Shown here piece by piece: positions 1 to 7,436 of a stretch of DNA of 64,000 nt. The notes under the pieces were generated by a model, which did no database searches, was not told the DNA's origin, and saw only the letters and a list, made by a program, of their open reading frames with translations. Source of the DNA: Flavobacteriaceae bacterium PS02336 (GTDB taxonomy: Bacteria > Bacteroidota > Bacteroidia > Flavobacteriales > Flavobacteriaceae). Location of the stretch: contig JASCOF010000003.1 of NCBI GenBank assembly GCA_029960065.1, positions 434,001 through 498,000 on the forward strand, given 5' to 3'. Every line of letters starts with the position of its first letter. The first letter of the stretch is position 1. Both the position numbers and the translations under genes were made by a program.

Positions 1-336
1 AATCGTATTATTATGGGAGGAGGCGATGAAGAATTTAAAGATGCTAAAAAACGGGATAAGCTGATTCCTAAAAAAGAACAATATCTTCTAAAACAGTTTT
101 TTAAACGTTTCCCTGATCTTGACTTTAGAATTGATTATTCCTGGGCAGGAACCTTTGGAGAAACCAAAGATGGACTTCCCTATTTTGGAAAACCAAATTC
201 AAGACGAAACGAACATTATATTCTAGGTTTCGGCGGCAACGGAATCACTTTCAGTGTAATCGGAATGAATTCAATACTAGATTCTCTTCATAATAAAAAA
301 AATATGGATTTGGAGTATTATAAGTTTGGACGTTGA
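1..336 (+). CDS. FAD-dependent oxidoreductase (DAO family), C-terminal part
   Basis: The reading frame is open from the first base, so this is the last ~112 residues of a gene whose start lies left of the window. The motif WAGTFGETKDGLPYFG followed by ILGFGGNGITFS is the typical C-terminal FAD-binding and substrate-cap signature of D-amino-acid-oxidase-like (DAO) flavoproteins. In this family FAD oxidises an amine or amino acid. The substrate cannot be told from the fragment. The stop codon faces the end of the convergent MarR-GNAT gene across 78 bases that contain an imperfect inverted repeat. Confidence 0.75.
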   Translation, partial: NRIIMGGGDEEFKDAKKRDKLIPKKEQYLLKQFFKRFPDLDFRIDYSWAGTFGETKDGLPYFGKPNSRRNEHYILGFGGNGITFSVIGMNSILDSLHNKKNMDLEYYKFGR

Positions 337-414
337 GAGAGATTCTAGTTACTGAGACTCTAAGATTCTGAGAAAAAAAACTTAGTAACCTAGAGTCTCA
401 GCATCTTAGCAACT
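337..414. repeat. Imperfect inverted repeat between convergent genes
   Basis: The spacer is built from words such as gattctagttactgagactc on one side and ctagagtctcagcatcttag on the other, which are imperfect reverse complements around an A-rich loop. The same vocabulary (ctaagatactgagatgctaag) recurs at 1600-1670, 4207-4341 and 7390-7435. It probably acts as a bidirectional terminator for the two genes whose ends face each other here. Confidence 0.45.
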
Positions 415-1368
415 TCAAGAAAGAACCAGCTCCATCTGTATATTACAGCGTTTGTAGGGAGTTTCTAGACCGAAAACTTTTTCAAAACCCAGTTTATAAT
501 ACAGGTTAATTGCGGGTTTTAAAATAGTATTGCTTTCTAAATATATTTTTTCAGCTCCCAATTCTTTTGCTTTATTGGCAATTGCTTTTCCTAAGAGCCA
601 GCCGATACTTTTTCCTTGTGCTTTTGGTGAAACTGCCATTTTAGCCATTTCAAAATCATACTCAGAATTTTGCATTTTTATAAGTGCACATACTCCAACG
701 GGTTCATTTTTGTAAAGCGCTACAAGAATCTTTCCGCCTTTATTCAAAATATATTCTTCAGGATGATCTAATGCTTTATAATCAGATTCTTCCATTTCAA
801 AATACTTTGAAATCCATTCTACGTTTAACGCCTTAAAAGCTTCTTTGTATTGAGGCTCGTACTCTACAATTTGGACATCTTTGCTTTCTCGCAGTTTCTT
901 TTGGTCACTGACTCTTTTAAAAATAGATCTCTGGCTTAGTAAATGTTCCCATTCTTCAAGCGCAGCCCAAAGATTATGTTTTGATTCCGAAATTAATTCT
1001 TCGATAGCAACTTCAATATCTTGCAGCTGCTGCTTGATCGTTTTTGCAAGAGAAAGTCCTTTTGCTGTTAAAGCAACATTATTTCGCCTTTTATCATCTG
1101 CATTTTGACTTTCCTCTACTATTCCAGCGCTTATCATTTCTTGAATAATTTTGCTGACAGAAGGTTGAGAATGTCCAATTTCATTTGCGATTTCGGTAAT
1201 CGTCAATTCTCTTTCTTCCGTTAAAACATAAAAAACAGGAAACCATTTTGGTACAAAATTAACACCGTACAACTCGTATATCTTAGATGCATCATCTGTT
1301 ATTGCGGCTGTCATCAAACGTAAACGACTTCCAACAGCCGCTTTCCCAACTTTATTAAAAAATTCCAT
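415..1368 (-). CDS. MarR-GNAT fusion: bifunctional HTH regulator / acetyltransferase
   Basis: The 317-residue protein has two domains. Residues ~1-145 form a MarR winged helix (ELTITEIANEIGHSQPSVSKII as recognition region, DDKRRNNVALTAKG as wing). Residues ~165-317 form a GNAT N-acetyltransferase with the acetyl-CoA loop AVSPKAQGKSIGWLLG and the YKLGFEK C-terminal motif. This fusion is a known architecture in Bacteroidota. It likely senses and/or acetylates a small molecule and controls nearby genes, but the ligand is unknown. The gene stands alone. Its start sits just downstream of a consensus -7 box, and a perfect 14-bp palindrome lies between that box and the start codon, suggesting autorepression. 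Confidence 0.85.
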   Translation of the reverse strand: MEFFNKVGKAAVGSRLRLMTAAITDDASKIYELYGVNFVPKWFPVFYVLTEERELTITEIANEIGHSQPSVSKIIQEMISAGIVEESQNADDKRRNNVALTAKGLSLAKTIKQQLQDIEVAIEELISESKHNLWAALEEWEHLLSQRSIFKRVSDQKKLRESKDVQIVEYEPQYKEAFKALNVEWISKYFEMEESDYKALDHPEEYILNKGGKILVALYKNEPVGVCALIKMQNSEYDFEMAKMAVSPKAQGKSIGWLLGKAIANKAKELGAEKIYLESNTILKPAINLYYKLGFEKVFGLETPYKRCNIQMELVLS

Positions 1369-1383
1369 AATAATAATTAATTA

Positions 1384-1397
1384 TATAACTAGTTATA
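1384..1397. promoter_or_regulatory. Perfect palindrome, candidate MarR operator
   Basis: TATAACTAGTTATA is a perfect 14-bp palindrome 16 bases upstream of the MarR-GNAT start codon and directly downstream of its -7 box. MarR proteins bind short palindromes of this kind as dimers and commonly repress their own genes, so autoregulation is the simplest reading. Binding is inferred, not shown. Confidence 0.5.
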
Positions 1398-1405
1398 CAA
1401 ATGTA
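1398..1405 (-). promoter_or_regulatory. Bacteroidota -7 promoter box for the MarR-GNAT gene
   Basis: On the minus strand this reads TACATTTG, an exact match to TAnnTTTG, ending 29 bases before the start codon. No exact TTTG -33 box occurs at the expected distance; the sequence there is T-rich. Confidence 0.5.
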
Positions 1406-1598
1406 TAAAAAAAATCTTTTAATTAAAAGATTTTTTTTAGGTTCAAAGTGGCAGAGGTTCAAAGGTGTAGAGGTTTTAGATGACTTAAGCTTTTAATTAA
1501 AACCTGAATAATCTCTGAATCTTAGCACTTTAATATATTTGCTGAGGACATTAATTCTAAAAACCTTTGATCCTCTGTTCCTCTAAACCTTTGATCCT

Positions 1599-1669
1599 CA
1601 AAAAAAAACTAAGATTCTAAGTTTGGAGCCTTTAAGTATTCACTTAAAACCTCAGCGACTTAGAATCTT
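1599..1669 (-). terminator. Putative intrinsic terminator after the AraC gene
   Basis: AAGATTCTAAGT (1611-1622) and its perfect complement ACTTAGAATCTT (1658-1669) enclose a smaller inner stem (TTTAAGT/ACTTAAA). Read on the minus strand the outer stem is followed by a run of eight T. It lies ~100 bases past the AraC stop codon, so it likely ends that transcript. The rest of 1406-1770 holds further low-complexity repeat words (cctttgatcctctgttcctc) and no gene. Confidence 0.5.
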
Positions 1670-1770
1670 AGCACTTTAGTATATATGTTGCTTAATAGCT
1701 AACGACATTATTATTTAATGGATAGATTAAAAAACCTTTGCAGCTTTTCACTCTATATCTTGAATTTTCT

Positions 1771-2796
1771 TTACGCTGTAATAGCCAAAGAGTTCAAATT
1801 AAACTTATACTCTTTTGGACTGCAGTTGAATTTTTGTTTAAAGATTTTAGAAAAATAACTTCTGCTGGTAAAACCAATACAGTAGACAATTTCTGAAATA
1901 TTTAAGTCAGATGTTCTAATTAAAATTTCAGCTTTCAGCACTCGCATATGGGTAATATAGTCGTTGACCGTGCGATTGTGAATCATTTTAAATCCTTCTT
2001 GCAGTTTATTTGGAGACAATCCAGATTTTTTACTCAGAGATTTAATAGAAAAAGCTTCTTCCGGGCTTGTTTTAATGAATTCTGAAAGCTCTTTTATTTC
2101 TTCCATTTCTCTTAATGTTAATCCGTTTGATTCATTTGCAAAAGCGTGTAAATCATCAGAATGCTGTTGGATTTCCATTGCCAAAATAATTCTCATAATA
2201 CCTTCTTTCAGTAAATTTCTAACAATTCCTGTCTGTGTAATTGAATTAAGCTGTTCAATTTTTTCTGCAATCTGCAAGTTGTAAGAACCAATATAAAAGA
2301 AATCCTGAACTAGATTATTTTCAAAAAAAGTATCCTTAACTTGTTTATTTAAAGAATTAACCTGCATTAAAGTATCAGGCTGAGTTCCAACAATAATTAG
2401 AGTCAGTTTTGTTTTTTTTCCTTTTTCAAAATATAAAATATTATCCTGATTTTGTTTAGAAGTAACAATTGCAGTCTGAAACGTTTTTAATTTTCGTTCT
2501 TCTCCATCCATTCCAAAACTATGAGATAAGTTTCCTTTAGAACAATAGGCAAAATAAATTGGGGAAGACTTTACATTTAAAAATTCCAACCTAATATCTG
2601 TTGAAAATGTCATATCAAATTGCACATAAGAGATATTATCGTTAAACGAAGCTCCAATAATAGAACCTTCTGCAAAACTATTTTCTACTTCTAATGTATA
2701 TTCGTCTAAATCAAATAGTACCTTCCCGCCAAAATTAGCTTGAAGTTCATCAAATATATTTTGAGTTCTCTCTGTATTTATAGTAATAATTTTCAT
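1771..2796 (-). CDS. AraC-family transcriptional regulator
   Basis: The protein has 341 residues with the DNA-binding domain at the C-terminus. The two helix-turn-helix units are visible around SIKSLSKKSGLSPNKLQEGF and in the AraC signature LNISEIVYCIGFTSRSYFSKIFKQKFNCSPKEYK (cited here by its ends only). The N-terminal ~220 residues resemble no ligand domain I can name. Length and layout fit the PchR-like AraC group often found in Bacteroidota. No obvious target gene lies next to it. The start follows the first in-frame ATG; a TACCA-AGG-TGGTA inverted repeat lies 51 bases upstream. Confidence 0.8.
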   Translation of the reverse strand: MKIITINTERTQNIFDELQANFGGKVLFDLDEYTLEVENSFAEGSIIGASFNDNISYVQFDMTFSTDIRLEFLNVKSSPIYFAYCSKGNLSHSFGMDGEERKLKTFQTAIVTSKQNQDNILYFEKGKKTKLTLIIVGTQPDTLMQVNSLNKQVKDTFFENNLVQDFFYIGSYNLQIAEKIEQLNSITQTGIVRNLLKEGIMRIILAMEIQQHSDDLHAFANESNGLTLREMEEIKELSEFIKTSPEEAFSIKSLSKKSGLSPNKLQEGFKMIHNRTVNDYITHMRVLKAEILIRTSDLNISEIVYCIGFTSRSYFSKIFKQKFNCSPKEYKFNLNSLAITA

Positions 2797-2846
2797 GACG
2801 ATTGGATTTAAATTCTACATCTGCAAAAACAATTTTTAAAGTAAAT

Positions 2847-2859
2847 TACCAAGGTGGTA
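2847..2859. promoter_or_regulatory. Short inverted repeat upstream of the AraC gene
   Basis: TACCA-AGG-TGGTA is a 5-bp inverted repeat with a 3-base centre in the intergenic space between the divergent AraC and DNA-glycosylase genes. It could be a regulator site, but an arm this short can arise by chance. Confidence 0.2.
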
Positions 2860-2990
2860 TTTCTAAAAATCTGAAATTCAAAGTTCGCTTAATCATACTC
2901 CAAAAATGTTATATAATTTTGCCCTTTTGTTTTATAATTCCTTATTAATGCTTATTTTAACATGGAACTAAAAAATTATCTCCTATTAAT

Positions 2991-3476
2991 ATGAAAAGTT
3001 TTTCCTTTGCTCCTATCAGTTCAAAAAAATCTAAAATTTTAATTTTAGGTACGATGCCTGGAATAAAATCATTAGAGCTCAATCAATATTATGGGCACAG
3101 CCAAAACAACTTTTGGAGGTTTTTATTTTTAATTCTGGAAGAAGAATTTTCATACGATTATGAAATCAGAAAAAATTTATTGCTCAAAAATAATATTGCT
3201 CTCTGGGATGTCTTACAATTTTGTGATCGTATTGGAAGTTTAGACAGCGCCATTAAAAACGAAATCGCAAATGATTTTGAAGATTTTTTAGAAAAACATC
3301 CACATATAGATACAATTCTATTTAATGGACAAAAAGCTGCGGCGTTTTTCAAAAAATATGTTCATTTAAATAAAGACTATCAAAAGTTTATACTTCCATC
3401 TACAAGTCCCGCCAATGCCAGTAAGGCTTTAGATACTAAATTAAACGAATGGAAAGTCCTTAAAACACTTCTGTAA
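2991..3476 (+). CDS. DNA-deoxyinosine / uracil-type DNA glycosylase
   Basis: This 161-residue single-domain protein belongs to the uracil-DNA glycosylase superfamily. Residues 20-24 (GTMPG) followed by S, YYGH and NNFW match motif I of the hypoxanthine-DNA glycosylase (UDG family 6-like) branch, and LPSTSPANAS near residue 136 is the second DNA-contacting motif. Enzymes of this branch remove deaminated bases, chiefly hypoxanthine, to start base-excision repair. Length is normal for the family. It is a single-gene unit, divergent from the AraC gene, and its own terminator overlaps the stop codon. Confidence 0.8.
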   Translation: MKSFSFAPISSKKSKILILGTMPGIKSLELNQYYGHSQNNFWRFLFLILEEEFSYDYEIRKNLLLKNNIALWDVLQFCDRIGSLDSAIKNEIANDFEDFLEKHPHIDTILFNGQKAAAFFKKYVHLNKDYQKFILPSTSPANASKALDTKLNEWKVLKTLL

Positions 3477-3489
3477 AAAGTGTTTTTTT
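3462..3489 (+). terminator. Intrinsic terminator overlapping the glycosylase stop codon
   Basis: AAAACACTT (3462-3470) and AAGTGTTTT (3478-3486) form a perfect 9-bp stem whose loop contains the TAA stop at 3474-3476. A T-run follows, typical of a Rho-independent terminator. Confidence 0.6.
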
Positions 3490-3710
3490 ATATAATTAAA
3501 ATTCAAATATTGGAATCATGTAACTTTTTTCGATTAAAATATAACAAATAACAGCTGCTCTCGAAGTAATTTTACAAAAAGAAAAACAAGCCATAGTGCA
3601 GATTTGATTAATGAAATGGAAAGGCTTTATTCTTACTAAAATTACTTAGAAAACCGTAAAAGGTTTATACTATAAAGAGAACATTGGTTATGTTAGTTTA
3701 TTTTTGGGAA
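3490..3710. other. Intergenic stretch with possible decayed coding remnants
   Basis: No intact gene is visible. One frame around 3550-3600 reads ITAALEVILQKEKQAIVQI before a stop, and another near 3655-3710 gives short protein-like text. The stretch ends in a strong terminator, so it is either a decayed gene or the body of a small RNA. The evidence is weak. Confidence 0.25.
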
Positions 3711-3749
3711 AAAGCTGCTCTATAATTTTATAGAGCAGCTTTGTTTTTT
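3711..3749 (+). terminator. Strong intrinsic terminator
   Basis: AAAGCTGCTCTATAA (3711-3725) and TTATAGAGCAGCTTT (3728-3742) form a perfect 15-bp stem with a 2-base loop, followed by GTTTTTT. It ends just before the next gene at 3772 and well after the glycosylase terminator. What it terminates is unclear. Confidence 0.65.
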
Positions 3750-3771
3750 AGAGTATATTTAAATAAAAAAA

Positions 3772-4206
3772 ATGAAGATTCAGACGTATTACAATCATAT
3801 AAGGTTTTATAAACCGCACCATTTTATCTATTATCCTGTTTTAATTTTATTTTTGGGCAGCAGTATTTATTTTGCCATAACAACAGAAGATCATTTGATT
3901 TGGACTTTTATAAGCGCAGCATTTATTTTCCTTTTTGCAATTGGATATATGCTTCGACAGCATTATGCATTGACGCTGCAAAATAGAATTGTACGCTTAG
4001 AAATGCGTTACCGTTATTTTACTTTGACCGGTAAGAGATTTGAGGATTTTGAATACAAACTTACAGATGATCAAATATTTGCATTGCGATTTGCACCAGA
4101 TAATGAGCTGATTCCGCTTGTTGAAGATGCTTTAAAAAACAGTCTAAGCGGCGATGCAATCAAAAAAGCCATCGTGCATTGGAAAGCAGATTACCATAGA
4201 GTTTAG
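3772..4206 (+). CDS. DUF6526-like small membrane protein
   Basis: The protein has 144 residues. Two hydrophobic helices (about residues 20-36 and 43-62) are followed by a soluble, charged C-terminal half (LTDDQIFALRFAPDNELIPL). This matches the DUF6526 family seen across Flavobacteriia, which has no established function. A topology with both helices in the inner membrane and a cytoplasmic tail is likely. It is a monocistronic gene, convergent with the MATE gene. Confidence 0.6.
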   Translation: MKIQTYYNHIRFYKPHHFIYYPVLILFLGSSIYFAITTEDHLIWTFISAAFIFLFAIGYMLRQHYALTLQNRIVRLEMRYRYFTLTGKRFEDFEYKLTDDQIFALRFAPDNELIPLVEDALKNSLSGDAIKKAIVHWKADYHRV

Positions 4207-4341
4207 AAAAAAGATGCTAAGATACTGAGGTTCTGAGATGCTAAGCTGCCAAGTTTTTAGAGCAAAATCACAAAAAATAAAGACGCACTATTGTGCGTCT
4301 TTATAAATCTCAGAATCTTAGCGTCTCAGAACCTTTGTATC
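4207..4341. repeat. Large imperfect hairpin between convergent genes
   Basis: The outer arms (around 4210-4245 and 4308-4341) are imperfect reverse complements built from the words gctaagatactgaggttctg and cttagcgtctcagaacc. Nested inside is a perfect 10-bp stem, AAAGACGCAC / GTGCGTCTTT (4279-4302), with a 4-base loop. Its position between the ends of the DUF6526-like and MATE genes suggests a bidirectional terminator. The same word family recurs at several gene ends in this window. Confidence 0.55.
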
Positions 4342-5760
4342 TTATTTAACCTCAAACCCTTCCTTCACTATTTCCCTTTCAACTTTATCGATTAATTTAT
4401 TGGTTTTTCCAGTTAATTTTTCTTTTTTCCAATCGCCTTTTACGTACATTATAACCGTAATCAAGGCAGTTACTACAGAAGCAATAGGGAAAGCCCACCA
4501 GATTCCGTGTTTTCCTAATGAGGTATTATGAGACAAGATAAAGGCCAGCGGAAACTGAATTACCCATTGCGAAACCAAGGTTAAAATCATAGGGAGTTTG
4601 GTATTTCCGACAGCACGGAAAACGCCTGTTAAACACAACTGCAATCCTAAAAATCCCCATGAAAGACAAGTGATTCTTAGTAATTCTGTACCGCCTTCAA
4701 TTACTGCCTGATCTCTTGGAACGAAAAATGCAATTAAATAAGGTGCAAAAATAAAAGCAATTATTCCAAGTCCTGTCAATAATCCGAAACCTAAATACGC
4801 ACCAAGTTTTGAAATTTCACCAGCACGCTCTATATTTCCGGCTCCAATATTTTGTCCGACCAGAGTAGCAATCGCCATAGAAAGACCTAAGGCAGGAATT
4901 AAAATCAGCTGAATCAAATTGGAACCTGCACCATAAGAAGCTACAGTAGTTGTACCAAAACGCACAATCAAAAAAGTAATCGCCATCATACCTAAAGCAC
5001 GCATTGATTGTTCAATAGAAGAAGGAAATCCGATTTGAAAAGCACGTTTAATATGATCCCAATCGGGTTTAAAATCGGCAACACGAAGATGAATTCCGTG
5101 TTTTCCTCTAAATAGAATCGCAAAACCAATAATAATAGCCAAAAGCTGTGTTGATAAAGTTGCCAAAGCTGCACCTTTTACGCCCATTGCCGGAATAAAA
5201 TTCCACCCATAGATAAACAATGGATCCAGTGCAAAATTTAGAATTACAGTTCCTAAGACAATATAAACCGGCAAAGTAACACGACCAACTCCACGCATAA
5301 TGGATTGGAAAATCATAAAGCCGAAACTAAATACCAAACCTATAAAGGCTACTCTCATAAATCCTAGAGCATCGACATAGACTTGAGGTTCAACTTTTAG
5401 CAGATATAAAAAATAGGGACTCAAAATATATCCAATAATGGATAAAACGACAGATACTATAATAACCATCGACAAGGTCTGAGCGGCCACATGATTAACC
5501 ATTTTCTCGTTTCCTGCACCAAAATATTGGGCAATTAAAATAGATCCCGCAATAGCTAAACCCGTTCCTAACGCGATGGTTAAAAATATCACAGGCGTAC
5601 TGATAGAAACTGCTGCAACGGCATCTCCGCCCAATCGCCCGACCCAAAAAGCATCAACAAGCTGATAAGCGGCCTGCAAAAGATTGGCAATCATAATAGG
5701 AACTGCTAGTTTTAATAATGAAGAAAGAATAGGTCCTTCTAATAATTCGTTTTTTTTCAT
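4342..5760 (-). CDS. MATE-family multidrug efflux transporter
   Basis: The 472-residue, strongly hydrophobic protein has about 12 membrane segments in two repeated halves. The N-terminus (LLKLAVPIMIANLLQAAYQLVDAFWVGRLG) and the repeated half starting near residue 240 (FQIGFPSSIEQSMRALG) are characteristic of MatE domains. Such proteins export cationic drugs or metabolites using Na+ or H+ gradients across the inner membrane. It lies 63 bases downstream of a MarR gene on the same strand, and the spacer carries a palindrome matching one upstream of that MarR gene. A MarR-controlled efflux unit is therefore likely. Confidence 0.9.
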   Translation of the reverse strand: MKKNELLEGPILSSLLKLAVPIMIANLLQAAYQLVDAFWVGRLGGDAVAAVSISTPVIFLTIALGTGLAIAGSILIAQYFGAGNEKMVNHVAAQTLSMVIIVSVVLSIIGYILSPYFLYLLKVEPQVYVDALGFMRVAFIGLVFSFGFMIFQSIMRGVGRVTLPVYIVLGTVILNFALDPLFIYGWNFIPAMGVKGAALATLSTQLLAIIIGFAILFRGKHGIHLRVADFKPDWDHIKRAFQIGFPSSIEQSMRALGMMAITFLIVRFGTTTVASYGAGSNLIQLILIPALGLSMAIATLVGQNIGAGNIERAGEISKLGAYLGFGLLTGLGIIAFIFAPYLIAFFVPRDQAVIEGGTELLRITCLSWGFLGLQLCLTGVFRAVGNTKLPMILTLVSQWVIQFPLAFILSHNTSLGKHGIWWAFPIASVVTALITVIMYVKGDWKKEKLTGKTNKLIDKVEREIVKEGFEVK

Positions 5761-5788
5761 TTTTTAATCTAAATAATCATTTAAAAAT

Positions 5789-5806
5789 AAGTTGACATAT
5801 CAACTT
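5789..5806. promoter_or_regulatory. Candidate MarR operator upstream of the MATE gene
   Basis: AAGTTGA-CATA-TCAACTT has perfect 7-bp arms, 29 bases before the MATE start codon. It shares the half-site GTTGACA with the palindrome at 6321-6335 in front of the adjacent MarR gene. Confidence 0.55.
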
Positions 5807-5823
5807 TTAAAGCTCAAAAAAAA

Positions 5824-6300
5824 TTAAAGTGTTTCTAATTTGTCTGCATACGATTTCACAGCATCGAGAGCTTCAATTCTTTCTTCTGGAGTAAAGACAG
5901 ACATTACTTCCTCTTCTGCCTTTTTCATTAGAGAACGAATATTTTTTGACAGATCTATTCCTTCATTGGTAAGGCTTACAACATTCTTTCGCTTATCGGT
6001 TTTATCTTTTACGACCTCAACAAGACTTTTCTTCTCAAGCGCATTAATACTTCTTAAAATAGACGATTTATCACGCATGGTTTTATCTGATAATTCTCGC
6101 TGTGAAAGACTTTTATGATGCAGAATCATTAATAGCGGCAATTGTTCCAACTGTAATGTGATTCCTGCCTCTGTCATTAACGCATTTGTTCTTCTGAAAA
6201 TTGCTCTTTTTATGCGATGAATCTGAAAGAAAAAACTATCTGATATTTCCTCTTTCCAAAAATTTGAAAAATTCTCTTTATCTCTATTTACTTTTTCCAT
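5824..6300 (-). CDS. MarR-family transcriptional regulator of the efflux unit
   Basis: This 158-residue protein has the usual MarR length. The winged helix spans about residues 45-115 (SQRELSDKTMRDKSSILRSI as helix-turn-helix, KDKTDKRKNVVSLTNEG as wing). MarR dimers usually repress drug-efflux genes until a phenolic or lipophilic ligand releases them. The MATE gene follows in the same direction, and palindromic sites sharing one half-site sit in front of both genes. I infer that this protein represses itself and the transporter; the inducer is unknown. Confidence 0.85.
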   Translation of the reverse strand: MEKVNRDKENFSNFWKEEISDSFFFQIHRIKRAIFRRTNALMTEAGITLQLEQLPLLMILHHKSLSQRELSDKTMRDKSSILRSINALEKKSLVEVVKDKTDKRKNVVSLTNEGIDLSKNIRSLMKKAEEEVMSVFTPEERIEALDAVKSYADKLETL

Positions 6301-6304
6301 GATG

Positions 6305-6312
6305 CAAATTTA
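6305..6312 (-). promoter_or_regulatory. -7 promoter box of the MarR-MATE operon
   Basis: The minus strand reads TAAATTTG, matching TAnnTTTG, 5 bases before the MarR start codon. A GTTG (6331-6334, minus strand) lies 18 bases upstream and resembles the -33 element. The transcript would have a very short or absent leader. Confidence 0.55.
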
Positions 6313-6320
6313 CAAAAAAG

Positions 6321-6335
6321 AGTGACATGTCAACT
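6321..6335. promoter_or_regulatory. Candidate MarR operator overlapping the MarR promoter
   Basis: AGTGACATGTCAACT contains the perfect palindrome TGACATGTCA and shares GTTGACA with the site at 5789-5806. It lies between the -7 and -33 elements of the MarR promoter, where a bound repressor would block RNA polymerase. Confidence 0.55.
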
Positions 6336-6474
6336 AATTTTAAACAAATTCCATATTTTACTGATATACAAATAGTTCAATTGAAATAATTCAGTTCAAA
6401 AACCAAAATGAAAGAATATTTTCACTAACTTTAATTGTTAAAAATTGCCTAATAAAAAATTAAAAACTACTCTG

Positions 6475-7389
6475 ATGAAACAATTATTTATTTTTTTGGT
6501 AATGACACTTTTTTGGATTCCAATAAATGCTCAGACATTTGCAGAGAATTCTTTAATTGAAAATCTAACAACTGTTAAATCAGAAAGTGAAAATTTTCAG
6601 GACAATTATGCTGACGATCTGCCGTGGCATGCAAGAAGATTTAAAGTAACAGCTGGTGTTTTTTTTCCTGTTAATAATACAGAAGTTAAGGTCGGCAGTA
6701 ATAATGGCCAATTTGGAAATTTAATTGATTTTGAAAAAGACCTTGGTTTTAACAAAAGTACGACTTCCTTTTTTGGAGCTTTCGAATGGCGAATTTCCCG
6801 AAGATCGAGACTTGGTGCAGAGTACTATTATTTAAGCAGAAATTCTACAAAAACACTTCAAAAAGAAATTGAATTTAGAGATCATGTCTATCCTGTAAAT
6901 GCTACAGTGTATGCATTTATGGACAATCATATCGGAAGAATTACTTATGGCTATGCGTTTGTATCAAAACCAAAATATGAAATCGGTGCTCTTATTGGTG
7001 CACACGTTCTATTTGGCGATGTGGGAATAGGGCTGGCAGGCGAAACAGCAAATTTAGAAGTTAAAGATAATTTTGGCTTTACTGCTCCTCTACCAGATAT
7101 TGGTATTTGGGGAGAATTTGTCTTAGGAAGAAAAGTGGGACTTTATGCCAATTTCAACTATTTTGCCATTAAAATCAATGATTTTGATGGAAGATTATTG
7201 AGTTATAATTTATCTCTTTTGTATAATGTTTACCAAAATTTTAGTTTAACAGCTGGATATACAGGACTAAACATTAGAGTTGATATGGAAAAAGAAAGAC
7301 TAAACGGTTTCTTTAAATGGGGATATAATGGACCTACTTTAACCGCAACTTACAGCTTCGGAAATCACGTGAAGCTTTATAAACACTAG
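6475..7389 (+). CDS. Predicted outer-membrane beta-barrel protein
   Basis: I place the start at ATG 6475 (MKQLFIFLVMTLFWIPINAQ), because it gives a proper signal peptide ending INAQ; the upstream TTG at 6445 does not. The mature part of ~285 residues alternates aromatic-rich strands (SRLGAEYYYLSRNS, GLYANFNYFAIKINDF, NFSLTAGYTGL) and ends in an aromatic/charged strand, as expected for a porin-like barrel. No named family is recognised. The gene stands alone after the MarR-MATE operon and runs toward the tandem repeat. Confidence 0.6.
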   Translation: MKQLFIFLVMTLFWIPINAQTFAENSLIENLTTVKSESENFQDNYADDLPWHARRFKVTAGVFFPVNNTEVKVGSNNGQFGNLIDFEKDLGFNKSTTSFFGAFEWRISRRSRLGAEYYYLSRNSTKTLQKEIEFRDHVYPVNATVYAFMDNHIGRITYGYAFVSKPKYEIGALIGAHVLFGDVGIGLAGETANLEVKDNFGFTAPLPDIGIWGEFVLGRKVGLYANFNYFAIKINDFDGRLLSYNLSLLYNVYQNFSLTAGYTGLNIRVDMEKERLNGFFKWGYNGPTLTATYSFGNHVKLYKH

Positions 7390-7436
7390 TTTCTAAGATA
7401 CTGAGATGCTAAGGTTCTAAGTTGCTAAGGTTTTTT
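7390..7436. repeat. Copy of the gctaagatactgag repeat word family
   Basis: Short low-complexity stretch (ctaagatactgagatgctaa) of the same family seen at 337-414 and 4207-4341, here leading straight into the tandem repeat array. Confidence 0.4.
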
